Assembly (NCBI RefSeq): GCF_020184175.1
Contig: NC_065531.1
Coordinates: 4,361,213-4,425,212, forward strand
Source of the DNA: Aphis gossypii
Lineage: Eukaryota; Arthropoda; Insecta; Hemiptera; Aphididae
Length of the DNA: 64,000 bases
Reading direction: 5' to 3'
Shown: piece by piece, positions 45,069 to 57,674 of the stretch
How positions within the stretch are numbered: the first letter of the stretch is position 1
How the letters are laid out: each line of letters opens with the position of its first letter
Made by a program: the position numbers and the translations under genes
The notes under the pieces: model-generated
The model's database searches: none
Told to the model about the DNA's origin: nothing
The model's input: the letters and a program-made list of their open reading frames with translations, nothing else

Positions 45069-45869
45069 CTAAACATAAAAAAAAATAATAATAATGAGTA
45101 TTTTTATAATTTTTAAATTTAATACAAGTTTTCTAATAAAATATTATAAGCAAAAATTTTTAAGAAAAGTATTAAGCATAATTTCACAAATATTTTCTTA
45201 TGTCAGGGTATAAATAAACAATGTGTATAACGAAAAGAATGCGACGTTTGGTTTCTCCAGCAACTTCTTACTTCGAGTGGTAAAAACTAATAGAATATAA
45301 GTATTAAGTAGTTACATGTTCCCAAGTATACATTCGAACATTAACCATGTTAAACATTTACAAACACAAAATTATATTTCGTACTTTTTCTATCATAAAA
45401 CATTACCTACAGTATTACTTGTAAATATAAATAAATTTCCCAATCAGAAAATGAGATCAATTATATTTTATTGTCACAAAATTTAATAATAATTTTATGT
45501 TTTTTCCAAGGTTAATAAATTTATTCATTTTTGTCCAGTGTTAGAAATTTGAAATAAGTTAGATATTTAAACGAAAAAAATTTTTTTTTATTTATTTTGT
45601 TGTAATTCAAAAATACCATTCATGAGGATTAAAAACTTTTTTTTAGGTATATTATAGTACTTTAAATATATAATGATACCTATCTTTTTAACATTTAAAT
45701 TAATTGTATATCATGTACCTACGAATAAGCAATTTATGGTAAAATAGTACATTACGGTGACTAATTCAATGACAACAGAGCAGTTACCTACTTTCATTCT
45801 TTTCATTTTTGTATACATCTAATATTGTATAAATAATTATAGTAATTATTGTACTTAAATTATACATAC

Positions 45870-45926
45870 TGTTTTCTTTCAGCCTTCTACTATACTCATA
45901 ATAAGTTTCATATATTTGAGGATATC
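45870..45926 (-). CDS. Microexon, 57-nt type (YPQIYETYYEYSRRLKEN)
   Basis: Bounded by attttccag and gtatgt. Encodes YPQIYETYYEYSRRLKEN in phase 1-1, an excellent match to the 57-nt motif. Confidence 0.8.
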
Positions 45927-46790
45927 CTGGAAAATAAATTTTAATCTTATATAGTTATTAAATATACTATAAAATAATACTATGTTGTAGTTGTCATTTG
46001 ATTTGTAGTTTAAAAATATACTTCATCACAAATGTATAATGGATATGAGTATTTTTTTACAGTAGTAAATTAACATGTTAGTGTCAGCGTGTTATAATAT
46101 AATCTGAATGTACCTCTCTCTCCCCTTGACCACAAAAGTCAAAAATTTATTTTTAATTTGTGGATGGAGTAGTCGCTTACAAATTTTAGAAATAATCATG
46201 CAAACACCATACAAAGTTGTTTGGTGCCAATTCTGGCGGCAACCAATGTTTATTTTTATCCTCGAGACTTATAATATCTGGGCGATAGGGCATGGGATAT
46301 TCCGAAGAAACCCCACTCCCCGTCGTCGGTCACTCGAAACCGGCCGCCGGACACGGGGACCTACAGCCGCGATGTCGTTGTCTATGAATTCAGTTGTTGT
46401 CGATTCCATCCCATCGCCGCGGTCCGTATATAGTGTTATTTCTTACGCATTGCGTCAGGTTGCCATGTTTTGCTATCGGTGGCACATTATTTCCCACGCG
46501 TTTTCTTTCAGTATTTTGTTGTGCGCAGGCACTCCATGTGACGTGAATTGTTTTTTAATACGAAAGTGTTCTTTGGCTAATTGCGTCTTATTTTTCTACA
46601 CACAGGTGCAGTAAAATTTCTCATACTCCAGTTATTGTATGGTACGAAATTTTGTTATATAAAATATCACCCCTCCGTAAACAGAATTGTTGATGTGGAC
46701 AGCCGTGTTCATTTCAGGATCTATTTTCAAGACGGTCGGCACGGCAGGATTCACACTCCGTGGTCCAGACGGTCATGGTAACGCGTTATT
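45927..46790. other. Intron stretch with a GC-richer unexplained island
   Basis: From about 46240 to 46790 the base composition rises and a plus-strand frame at 46108-46614 is open. The reading (for example NPTRRRSLETGRRTRGPT-like) has no recognisable motif. No terminal repeats were paired. It may be a fragment of a mobile element. Confidence 0.35.
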
Positions 46791-46848
46791 ATCATCACAT
46801 TGATACACTATTATCAACTGTTATCGCAATTGATATCATTATTATTGT

Positions 46849-47187
46849 GGCTACTACACGGACTAAGATTAACAGGACTGGAAACGAACAATACTGCACA
46901 ATATAATGAAAAGATCCACATCTGTTACGGAAAGTCAACGAGCGATTGTGGCGCCATCTCCTAGTCAATGTGTACAAACCTTACATCACAGAATAAAACA
47001 ATGCTTACATGTTACTTGTTATAATAAGATATTTATTTTATACTTATGAACTGTATTTAGTATTTCAGTGATTTGTTTAATTTTATAACACCAGACAGCG
47101 CCACAATCGCTCATTGACTTTGCGTAACAGATCTTGTTCAAATGATAAAGGTTCGTTTCCACTCCTGTTAATCTTAGTCCGTGGGCT
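46849..47187. repeat. Inverted repeat of about 100-bp diverged arms
   Basis: The left arm (46849-46957) contains CGGACTAAGATTAACAGGAC and CGATTGTGGCGCCATCT. The right arm (about 47091-47187) contains their reverse complements with substitutions (for example GTTAATCTTAGTCCG and AGCGCCACAATCG). Probably a DNA element or two inverted fragments of one. Confidence 0.65.
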
Positions 47188-47546
47188 ACTACGTCACCAA
47201 ATCGTCACAACGCCACCTACTGACATTATTCCCATAACCGACAGCCTACGCAGTATTCGGTTATAATCTCCACTTTTCGGACGGCCGACGTCACGCACGT
47301 GTCTTGTTCCCCGTTCAAATATAAATATTTTATTGTTGCTTTTTGTAAACCTTTTATTAAGCATTTTATTTATTGTACAAAAATATTTATTTAGTTTCTC
47401 TTTGTTTTTTTTTTTTTTTAAATAAATAACGACGCCTTTTCGGGCACACACAACTGCGTTACATTTAATTTGTGGCAACCTAAATACCTTGACCGTGACG
47501 CTATATCTAACGTTATTGGAATCCCAAATTATTAAATACATATAAA

Positions 47547-48023
47547 CAGGGGTGTTCCCATAGGGTATACTACATATACGCCGTATACTCTCAAGATTTT
47601 TTTTCAATAATATGGGTATACTGAGTATGCACTCAAGTCTCAATTGATTTGTGATTTTAACTCTCAAGATATTTTTACAAAATGTCAAAATTATAAATAT
47701 AGTGCATACACTCAAATCATATACAAAGGAAAAAACAAAATTAATTTAATTAAGTAATTTTACCATATTTACGTCAATTATTTATGACTGAAAAAGTCAT
47801 ACTCTTTATTTTTTAGTATTTATAAAGATTGACGAGGTATAATTATTTAAAGAGGATATGTAAAAAATCTATTTAAAATTGTTTACATATTATTAACACG
47901 CTCTTTACTGGCTTTACTCTTATATAACCAATAATAAAAATATTTGTAATGTATTCTAAATGTTTATATTTTGGTTTTTGATGATTTAGTATACTCTCAA
48001 AAAAAAATATGGGGAACACTCTG
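47547..48023. mobile_element. hAT-like MITE with perfect 8-bp target duplication
   Basis: Starts CAGGGGTGTTCCCATAG and ends TATGGGGAACACTCTG. Flanked by CATATAAA at 47539-47546 and 48024-48031. Non-coding, 477 bp. Confidence 0.88.
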
Positions 48024-48489
48024 CATATAAATACATATATATATATTAATGATATCGCTCAAATGTTCTATTACATATTAATATAATATTATTATTATTA
48101 AACATTTATTTCATATCGTAGGTAGTCACCTACACTCCCACACATTGTAGGTATTGTGATTATTAATTTTCTTTGTTATTCATTTCTGTGTCGTGCTGTA
48201 ATTTTTTTTTATACTACGATCCATTAATATTATTAATTATCAATTGGTTAGTTTTTATTTGTATTTAGTAACCTTATCGCTATGGCACGCTATGTATCAC
48301 TCGACTAATACTTGAATCAATTTGAAGAATAGCAACAAGAAGTATTGACTTGAGTATGTTGGATTCGGGATTGCAGAACAACTTCAATGACTCAGACCTG
48401 TTAATTACAGACGAGGTTGAAGAATTAGTTGGACGTATTCAAATGAATGCTGAAACAATACGTCCAACGTCTAAGCGGAATAATTTTCA

Positions 48490-48835
48490 TGGTGCGTCAA
48501 TATAATGGCACTCTTGCGGGTACTACAATAGCATTATTCAAAATTGAATTGACAATGTTTGATAGGGACGTAGTCCAATGGTGCTCCTTTCTTGATCTGT
48601 TCTATTAACTTGTACTTAACAACCAGTTCATTTCGAATATTGGACGATTTCGTTTTTTTAAATCATCATTATCGGGTCTGCCTTTGGCAATTGTCAAGTT
48701 CATCCCATCAACGTCTAGCAATTACAATATCGCGCGGAAGACTCTACAAGAAACGTTCGAAAATAATCGTTTATTGGTGACAGGACATATTGATCGATTA
48801 TTCGTGATTTCCCCTCTTAAAAAATAATTTTTATT
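48490..48835 (+). pseudogene. BEL/Pao gag remnant
   Basis: Broken plus-strand frames read FKIELTMFDRDVVQWCSFLD, then RFFKSSLSGLPLAIV and SNYNIARKTLQETFENNRLL, which line up with the gag domain of Pao/BEL elements (W.SF.DLF, KSSL.G.A, NY..A...L). Several stops and shifts. Confidence 0.62.
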
Positions 48836-49366
48836 AAAAAGGAATCTACGAAGTATCTCGCTACATTTGCCAATACATTCTGCAAGAACGATTTTTATTA
48901 TTTTATATCGGTTCGCGGGTACTCGATATTAAAACCATAAGATTATACGAAGCTAGCATTTCGCATTCAGAAATACCATCATTGAACAGCCTGTTAGACG
49001 TTGTTTCCCAACGATGCAAAGTATTGGAAAACATCAGGACTACGACCCAATTGGCGCTCTAGGTCCATTTTTACTGGTTATAGGACACTTTGTACGGTCA
49101 TCCACAAAAAATGAAAACCGCGGACAATTTGTACTATTTCAGAAAGTAATTCAATGTATATGAAGAATGCGAAGTAACTAATTTTCTTGCTCAAAAAACA
49201 CATTTTACCGAGTTAGTTGTGCGACATTTCCATCATATCTCGTTACACGGAGAGTCGTGATTAGTCCTTTCTACAACGAGCTCTGATACTTATATTAAAT
49301 ATAATATATAAATTACTACATACCGTAGCCAACAATAACCAAAACGTCGGGGATGCAACAAACAGG

Positions 49367-50011
49367 TGTAACAATTATTCTTATAATTGGATTCTAAAAG
49401 TGATCAGGTGATCAAGTACAGATTTTCTTAACCGTGAACGATTAACACATTAACATAACAATCATCAATGGTGGCGGAGCGGCGTGAGAACACTGGCCGC
49501 ATCGACAATATTATATTATAAACAATTATATTATGTGGCGGCATCGTTCGAGGTCAAAGACAGATCATCGCACGTATGCTTGTCACCCGGTAAAATATTA
49601 TAGGTATGTAATTACCACCCGATAAAATGATATGAATATTTGATTGACGCACGACGTCGCGCGGATGATGCAGAGGCGTGGGAAGAAGCGGATACACGCG
49701 CACGGACCAGCAGGGACCTGCAGGTACTCCTGGAGTCTCTGGATGATATATAAGGGGGCCCTGAATAGGCACATTTCAGAAGTGATCCACCAGAGTTAGA
49801 GCAGCACCTTCACGTCACCCAGTTCAATATAATCTTATTATTTGGACTTAGAATATTTTTCAGAGTTTAATTTATTTAATTAATTGAATTAATTGGACAT
49901 AGAATATTTTTGTCGAAATAAAACACTTAGAAATAATTCAACAGTTTTCATTTTTTTAAATCAATCCACTCGATACTACATCTTTCTGTTGCTCGTACGT
50001 GGCACGTTACA
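49367..50011 (+). mobile_element. Probable solo LTR inside the BEL/Pao relic
   Basis: Starts TGTAACAATTATTC and ends GGCACGTTACA (TGTAAC...GTTACA). It contains a promoter-like GATATATAAGG at about 49747 and an AATAAAACAC signal near 49918. It is GC-richer than its host. No target duplication was found, so the limits are tentative. Confidence 0.45.
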
Positions 50012-50039
50012 TTTCGATGATACATCAAAAATTTTGGAT

Positions 50040-50600
50040 TATATCAGGTCGTGCAACGATCCGTAATTTTACCTACTCGTGTATTCCCGTCATCTAGTTC
50101 AGATGTATTAACTCACAACCATAAAAGATTAGGAACCTTCCGGCTACCAGAGTTATCACAAACTGACCATTTTTTAACGTGGGAATCGATTATGGCGGGC
50201 CTTTCATGGTTCGTGAAAGTCGAGGTCGCGAGGCTTGTACTAATAAAATTTATTTAGCCGTATTTGTATATATGTTGGTGAAGATAGTAAACATTAGACA
50301 GATTTATTGCGTGACGTGGTACTTCAAACAGCCTATAAACGGATTGCGGTACAAATTATGTAGGTGTTGCTAAACAATTAAAACGATTATTTGACGAAGA
50401 TTTTAATCAACAGATCTTATATGGTCGTGTACCATGCACATGGCATTTTAATCCACCCGAAGCCCACACTGGTCGTATATGGGAGGCTGTCTTAAAAAGC
50501 GGAAAAACCCATCTGAAGGAAGTAATTGGTGCTCATATATATACTACAGAGGAATTCACGACACTTATAACGCAGGTCATTTTCTGATTGTAAGTTATCC
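50040..50600 (+). pseudogene. BEL/Pao integrase remnant
   Basis: Plus-strand frames read IDYGGPFMVRESRGREACTN and KIYLAVFVYMLVKIV, then FNPPEAHTGRIWEAVLKSGK and EEFTTLITQ, matching the DYGGP, K.Y...FVC..VKA and NPP..PH.GG.WE...K boxes of BEL/Pao integrases. Several shifts and stops. Confidence 0.75.
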
Positions 50601-51750
50601 TTGTCTTAATCTTTAATATAGATATGTGATTACTTTTGTAATGGTGCTGATACTGTTCCAGTGTTCTCAAGGTGAAAAAAAATCGTAAGTAAAAGTAATT
50701 TATTATGTGCGTTGGGAACCAGTTAGGGTTAAAAATGAAGGGCAAAAATTACATATAGTAGATTAGCAACAACTCAGCAGCCCCCTCGAACAAAAATATA
50801 TCAAGCTTGTTTCGCAATTTAAGGATTTAGAATTTAAATTAATTTTTCTCCTCACGCAGAGATAATTAAAATAAAGCTATGCGTAAGTCGGGTTTTATTA
50901 AGCTCACTTGTAGCTCATTTATGGATCTTATTCCCTTGAAAATTGTATTTTATTCCCTTTTTTGTTCTTATTTAGAATACTGTTCTCTTATTTATATATA
51001 TAAGACATCAAAACAAAACTCTACCATACAATTTGTTCAAAATAATTGTTTGTGTTTTGTTTTCTCTAAGTATCTTACATTATTTGATAAAATCTGTTGG
51101 TACCTACTTGGAAATATCTTTTTAATTTTTGAAATAATGAATGTTTTTTTTAACAATAATCACATGGTCAGAAGTACCTATATAAAAATGGATTTCTATC
51201 TGTCCTTTATACATTCTTAAACGGCTGGACTGATTGCGAACAAATTTGGTACAGAGATATATTAAACCTATGAGCAGAAGATAGACCCAACCCCAGGAGG
51301 TGCTCAAACAGATATTGTGAGATTTACGATGGACATTTTTGTTTATAGATGGTTGCTATTAGTTCCAATATATCATTAATCAGTAAATAATATTATCTTT
51401 TTGGTAACGGTGAGCCACGGCTAACGGAGCGCTATCTTAATTCTGTTTTCGGAACTGCACTTAGTACAATAAGTGCCCCAATAGAGAAATGGGTGAACTA
51501 CTTCGAGTTTTATAATTTAAGAAAATAAATATATTGCTGAAATCGTTTAAATGTTCCATTACATATTATTATTATTATTCGACAGTTATTTTATACAGTA
51601 GGCAGACGCCTACAACCTCACATGTTGTATTGTGATTATTAATTTTCTTTATTATTCATTTCTGTGGTGTGCTGTAATTTTTTTTATACTACGGTTAATA
51701 ATATTAATTATCCTTTGGATAGTTTTTATTTGTATTTAGTAAACTTATCG

Positions 51751-53902
51751 TTAGCGTTATTATAGTACACAACAAAGTATTGATACAAGAAAAAATTAAA
51801 TTTTAAGTATTTTCTGTTATGTCTATAGACATGGGGGGGGGGGGGGTGATTAAATTATAAAATGGTATTTGTGAACAAATAGGTAACAGATAGTGTTTCC
51901 GTACATAATTCATTAGTTCGTAAAAATAAATTCTAGTTACATGATACATTTTTATATGAAAATTATGAAAAATATTCTTTCTATAATGAAGAGGGGGAAA
52001 GTTAATAAATACTTAAGTACACTAATTCCACTTAATTTTTAGTTCAAACATAAAAACATGCTAATTACAAAAGTTATCATGCTATCATGTAAGTATACTG
52101 GGAATCACAAATTAAAAACAGGACATAACATAATAACATAACATTTAAATAACATTTTTAATAACATTTATTTTTGACTTAAAGTTTAAAACTACTTAAT
52201 CATTTTTTCCTCAGGCTTAATACTACAATATTTTGCAGTTACAATTATTTGAATTAAATATTTTCATTTAAAATCGATAAAAAAGTGACCAAAAGTATTT
52301 GTCTCAATTCAGAACATACGGAATTATATATTTACGCAAATCTATGTTATTCTATGTTCATTATAAGTTGAATACTGACAGAAAATGTTGATAATTTCAA
52401 TGTGAGAAGTCCAGAGAATATGTAAACAAAAAAATCTGACACACGAAAGTCGTCGTCAGTGATGCATATCGTTCAATAACAATTTAAGTTGATTCATCTG
52501 AAATATTTTGGTTTATACTTGTTTATAACTTCTTGAAATGATTTATTGTTAATATATTAGTGGGATGACAGCAGAATAAATTCATATAGAATAAAATTCA
52601 AATATTCGTATGAAAAATTTTTTTTTTTTGTTAGTTAACAAAAAACAATTTGTTGTTAGATGTTCAAAGAGGAATTGAAGACAATTTACCGTTAGACATT
52701 GGGATTTTTAATATGTTATTTATAATAATATGCTAATAACACTAAAAACCATTGGTAATATTTTTCTAAAATATTACACAATAAACAAGTACAATGCGAA
52801 AAAGCTCCATAAATAGCAAAGATTTTTGAAACAAAATTACGTAGAGTCGCAACGATTTTTAAATTAATGTTTTCTTCATCTTGAACAAAATTTACTGTAT
52901 AGAGTGTAGAGTCTACACTATACCACGAGTATATAAACATGAAATACAACTAAATTCAAATACATACTCATCATAAGATGATAAGTTACATACATAATAT
53001 ACGTATTATAGTATTTGATTTATACTCAACAATCTAATTAATTTTAATAGTCAAGAAACTGGGACTTCACGGGCGGTATAAAATTTTCTGTTTTGGTTAT
53101 TTTACTGAATATTGGATAATATAATATGATATGAGTATATATATATATATATTCTTTGAAATCGGTATTTTCAAAAAATCTTAATTTGAAACAAAATGTT
53201 TCAAATATAATCAAGCGAGTAAAAATTGTAGAAAATCAAATTGATAAATCTAAAGAGTGTCACATAAAACATAAACAACGTAGCTTTTAAGTTTACTATT
53301 TATCAATTTTAATTTAAAAGAAATACTTTATATTTGATATGTGTGGTTTCACTATCAATTAAAGTTTAAGTGTGAAACACCTGTCACACTACTGGGGGAG
53401 GGGGGGGGTAGATTATTACATTACTTCGTGAAAATATCCCAACCAACTCATTAACTTCACTATGTGTCGTTCAAACTGCAAACTTATTTGAATCTCAAAC
53501 GAAAAATTTACCGGGTCATCATCATCGAAGTTGATAAGCAAGCCTTGTAGAAAGTGATTAAGAAATTCATCGAAAGTCAATGCGTGTCTTACGAATAAAT
53601 ATTGTGTTGTACTTATACCTGTACTCGTATTGAAACGATAAAATATTTATAGATCAAGAAATTATTCCATTTTAGTCCACAAATTTGAGCTTAATTAAAA
53701 ATCAAGAAAAACGCATAAACAACCGCTCCTATTATTATATTATTAATTTAACTTTATAATAACAAAACCGAGTTAATAATAATAAATGGCGTAACATAAC
53801 ATAACATAAAAATTAAAATTAAAAAAATTACCGAGTGCTATAATGTTGTGAATTATTATGATTACAATATTTTATTAATAAGTAATAAATTAAATAACTT
53901 AC
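51751..53902. other. AT-rich intron stretch with two poly(G) runs
   Basis: Poly(G) runs lie at about 51833-51847 and 53395-53409. A minus-strand open frame at 52716-52949 is AT-rich and without motif. No microexon with both splice sites was found. Confidence 0.4.
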
Positions 53903-53947
53903 GAATTTTTAATTGCTTGAAAATGATCTCACTATATTGTTGTAATT
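53903..53947 (-). CDS. Microexon, 45-nt type (LQQYSEIIFKQLKI)
   Basis: Bounded by tttttag and gtaagt. Encodes LQQYSEIIFKQLKI in phase 1-1. It and the exon at 54161 lie in near-copies of the same intron-exon block, so one arose by local duplication. Confidence 0.74.
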
Positions 53948-54160
53948 CTAAAAAAACAAATTTAATTTAAAAAAAAACAACTGACTATGAAACCAATAAG
54001 ATGTTTAGCTAGTATCTACCTTGGCATATTAAAATTTTGAGAATGTTAAAATAATATTATTATTTTTTATATTCATTACAATATAAGAAATGTTATTTTG
54101 TATTATTTTATTATGTTCTATAAAATAATGTATAAATAATAAATAAATTAAATAACTTAC

Positions 54161-54193
54161 TGTATTCACCTTTTCCCTTGCTGTCTTCAAATT
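54161..54193 (-). CDS. Microexon, 33 nt (FEDSKGKGEY)
   Basis: Bounded by tttttag and gtaagt. Encodes FEDSKGKGEY in phase 1-1. Flanking intron sequence on both sides matches that of the exon at 53903, but the coding part differs in length and sequence, implying rapid divergence after duplication. Confidence 0.62.
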
Positions 54194-55139
54194 CTAAAAA
54201 CACAACTTAAATTTAAAAAAAAAACGACCGACTATAAAGCCGAAAAGATGATTAACTGGTATCTACTCTGGCATGATAAAATTTAGAGAATGCTAAAATA
54301 ATTAGTAAATCTAAAAACACATTTTTATTTAGAACTAACTAAAAATTCGAAAAAACTAATTGGTTAGAATTTTAATATGTTTGAAATATTTTGACTTAAT
54401 ATATATAAAAATTTAATAAAAATAATAAAATATGTTAAAACTATATATTTTATGAATAAAACTGATTTCTTTTACAGAAATTCATATACATTTATTTTGT
54501 TTAGTCATATACTCATATGTATGCGTGTTAACTATAATTTTATCAGCATATATTAATTATCACCTACTCAGAATTTAATTGATTTAAGTTTTCAAGGTTT
54601 AAAATTTTGAACGAATAAATTTTACAGCAAAATCAACATAACATTTTTAAAAATAACCTTCAGATTAATAGATATAATTATAATATCACAATATAATATA
54701 ATTGAATAATGTGATTAAGATTCAGAAACTATGTTTAAGTTTATGTATTTGATGTCCAACTCATACATAATTATTGTCAGTGTTGATCAACTGCACTGAA
54801 TTATATACATATTTGAGCTAATGAATAATTATATTAATATAAAGTTATGTGGGCATTGGGCACAATCAAATTGCTTACCGAATTTTTTTTTTTAAGTTAC
54901 TTGAATTTCTTCAAAATTTCAAAGATAGTTTTTTCATGAATTGCCTTCTATTGTAGGTAGCAACTCTCTTATGCTGAAATTGTCCTTGATGTTTTAATTA
55001 AATGATTTCTATCGATTTCATATTGGTATGTTCTAACTTCTATTGTCGGGTTACCAATGTCTTTCTTATATTTAACTGTATTACCTTGTTGCTAAGGGTT
55101 GTGTATTTTTTATAAGGAACTTTCTTTATTTCCCAAAAT

Positions 55140-55970
55140 CTGACGGATACGGGTGGCACGGGACGCATCGAGCCGTTCATATCCGATTACGTCACCAAGC
55201 CGTTCGTACGAATTCACATGACTTCGGCCCAACCGATAAACACATAGATCCCTCAAGTATACGCCTTCCAATATTTGTAATTTTGTTTCATAAAACGGCA
55301 GTCCAACCGTCTCCCACCAACGTACACAAACTCACTTTCTTTTCTCGTGAAAATATTCCATTACCTTCGCGCTGCGCAGTTTTACACGTCTTGACATATA
55401 TTTCCACCGGTCAGCTGACATAACCATACCGACAAACGTCTTACATAACTGATTTTCGAAATCTAACTATTTTTTTATATTACGTGATATAAACCAATAC
55501 CTGGCTGGGCCTTCCAAGTTCAAACGGATCGATTGCAAATTAAAGTTGTCAGGCTAGCGATGGAAGTTAGCTACGCTATTAACCGTTTGTAACCAGTTGA
55601 AAGCTAAGCAGCCTATGCTTAACCCATTAAAAACTAGTATAGTTTTATTAAAATCAAGGGCACTTGTTACTTCATTCAAAGTTTTACTTTGTTGTAGTTT
55701 TAACAATTCCATAAGCATATTATTTTGTGTCATTAAGGTGTATAGCAATGTGTTTGAATCGGTGATACTTGTAACGAGGGGTGTCGTTCCCGACAATCAT
55801 TCGACGGTTGACACCAGTACATTCATTCTCTGAGACATTCATATTCGATCCCGCAAGCTTCGGCTTGGTTGATTTAGCCTTCTTCTTAGTTTTGTCCATG
55901 TTGTCAACGTTCGTTATCAACAAAAACAAAATGGAGGACGATAAAAAAGGAAAAATTAATTTATATAAAT
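55140..55970 (-). pseudogene. LTR-retrotransposon gag remnant
   Basis: Minus-strand frames start near 55899 (MDKTKKKAKSTKPKLAGS) and continue with LVFNGLSIGCLAFNWLQTVN, SIRLNLEGPARYWF, MSADRWKYMSRRVKLRS and GLPFYETKLQILEGVYLRDL. This order fits a retrotransposon gag (core followed by a region where PFYETK..ILEG is typical). At least two shifts or stops break it. No LTRs or pol were recognised nearby. Confidence 0.6.
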
Positions 55971-56276
55971 AAAATGATAGAGGTTTGCTTTTGTGCACGC
56001 ATCATGCAAAAACTACTGGATAGATTTCGATAAAAATTTACTTGATCTTTACTACAAAATTATAATGAATAAAAGCTTCATTGCCAAAAATATTAAATTT
56101 AGTTTATGGCCCAAACTGATTTTTCAATTTTTTTTTCATGTGTGTTTTAAGGCATTAAATTTGAAAGTTTTTGAAAAAATTGTCGCTCTTTTTTATTACG
56201 AAAATTATACAAAAAAAAAACAGAAATCAATTAATTTTTAAAATATCATGGTCTCCTCAGTAAAAATAACAAAAAC

Positions 56277-57005
56277 TTCTTTGAAAAATTGTGCTTTTGC
56301 ACACTTATAAGTTTTTTAAAGTAACCACATTTTGGCTATTTACTTACTTTTAATGATATACCAAAAATACCTACTTCCTACACTAACCATTATCAAAAAA
56401 TTAAATATATTTTTCAGAAACAAGATAACTTTAACCTTTGATCCTTTTTTCAATTTTTTTTTTTAAAAAAGAGTCGTTTTAACGAATTTAGAACGATGAT
56501 GCTAAAATGAGTAGGAAATTATTAGTTTTTAAGTTATAACATTTTAAAATTATTGTATATTGCACTACATACGACGTGTTTTATTCATTAAAATGTCTCA
56601 AAATTATAAACAAGACAATTATTATATCAAACACAGATAAATATTCGATTTTTAACAAAATTTAATAATTACATTATTCGATATCTCTTCTAATTCCCTC
56701 CCATGATGACCGCGTTGCCAATCGCTCGCTGCGCTGCGCTCGGACAAAATAAAAAACAAAAATATCCTTCGATTTGTTATACGAAACCACCTAAAGTTGG
56801 TCACAGGGTTAAACCAAATGAATTTTGAGTGAACTTCGAGACTATGGAGAGTCAATCGCTGGCCACTCGCAATAAAAAAAGTAAAAATAAATTAATTGTT
56901 TTCCGGATTTTTTTTGTACATAATTAAAAATAAGTATAACTAATAGCCAAAATGTGGTTGCTTCAAAAACTTAAGCACACAAAAATACACCTTTTCAACA
57001 AAATG
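56277..57005. mobile_element. DNA element with diverged terminal inverted repeats
   Basis: The left end contains TAAAGTAACCACATTTTGGC and the right end GCCAAAATGTGGTTGCTTCA, its near reverse complement; the similarity extends about 60 bp outward on each side. The interior has a GC-richer island at 56690-56760 and no clear transposase. Confidence 0.65.
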
Positions 57006-57575
57006 TATAACCTATTCAAACACATATATACCTATACCTATGTTATGCTAACGTAATATGCATTTACTCCATTACACACCTCAAAATATTATTCAGCACA
57101 ATAATAATTTATGAATAACTTTTATAAATTACATATTTTATTTTATTGTTTTTACCTTCGATTTTGACGCAGTTGATACATTTATTATGTTTACTCTATT
57201 TTTATCTCTTTTTATTCGTTATTTTGGTACTGCTAGCGTTACATTTTTTAAAAGTTTATTACTTAAATTCAATAAGCTCATAAAAAATACAAAACTACCT
57301 AGAATTTCTATTTTCTTATTATTTGTATATTTTTAATAAAATTTTAATTTTTAGTTAACTCTTCAATATTAAAATAAGGGCCAAAAAAAATTAACATAAA
57401 TATAAGATATTTATTGAGTAACTACCTATTCATATTTATAAATTTTAATGCATTTAAAAATTAAAAATCAAAAGTGAATATATATTAGTGATTAAATACC
57501 TACAAATCTACAACATGCATGTAAACTTTCAGTATAATGATTAAAAAATTTATCAAATTTGAAAAACCTTATTAC

Positions 57576-57674
57576 CTTGTTGTATCTTGTTGTTGTACCT
57601 TGTTGTACCTTGTTCAACATCATAACTATTTCTTTTATTGACGTCTTCAAGTGTATCATTTATTCTGGGTATAC
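57576..57674 (-). CDS. Possible microexon, 99 nt or 66 nt
   Basis: Acceptor ctttaag (AAG). The phase 1-1 reading starts IPRINDTLEDVNKRNSYD. The sequence then runs into tandem GGTACAACAA-like units, offering donors at gtacaa (66-nt exon) or gtaata (99-nt exon); both keep phase 1. The repeat looks like exon growth by slippage. TLEDVNKRN resembles the SCEDFNKRM of exon 2. Confidence 0.48.

Larger units (their letters stand above)
48035..51750 (+). mobile_element. Degenerate BEL/Pao LTR retrotransposon
   Basis: Two direct repeats, 48035-48279 and about 51528-51750, share long runs (GTGATTATTAATTTTCTTT, GTGCTGTAATTTTTTTT, GTTTTTATTTGTATTTAG) and are taken as the LTRs. Between them lie a BEL/Pao-type gag remnant and an integrase remnant in the right order. 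The protease and reverse transcriptase are missing and a probable second solo LTR interrupts the middle. Long dead. Confidence 0.72.

Noticed and set aside
54865..54910. Donor-like gtaagc with an upstream AG on the minus strand
   Set aside because: The phase-1 reading hits a stop (TAA) in every acceptor tried, and an 11-T run dominates the segment.
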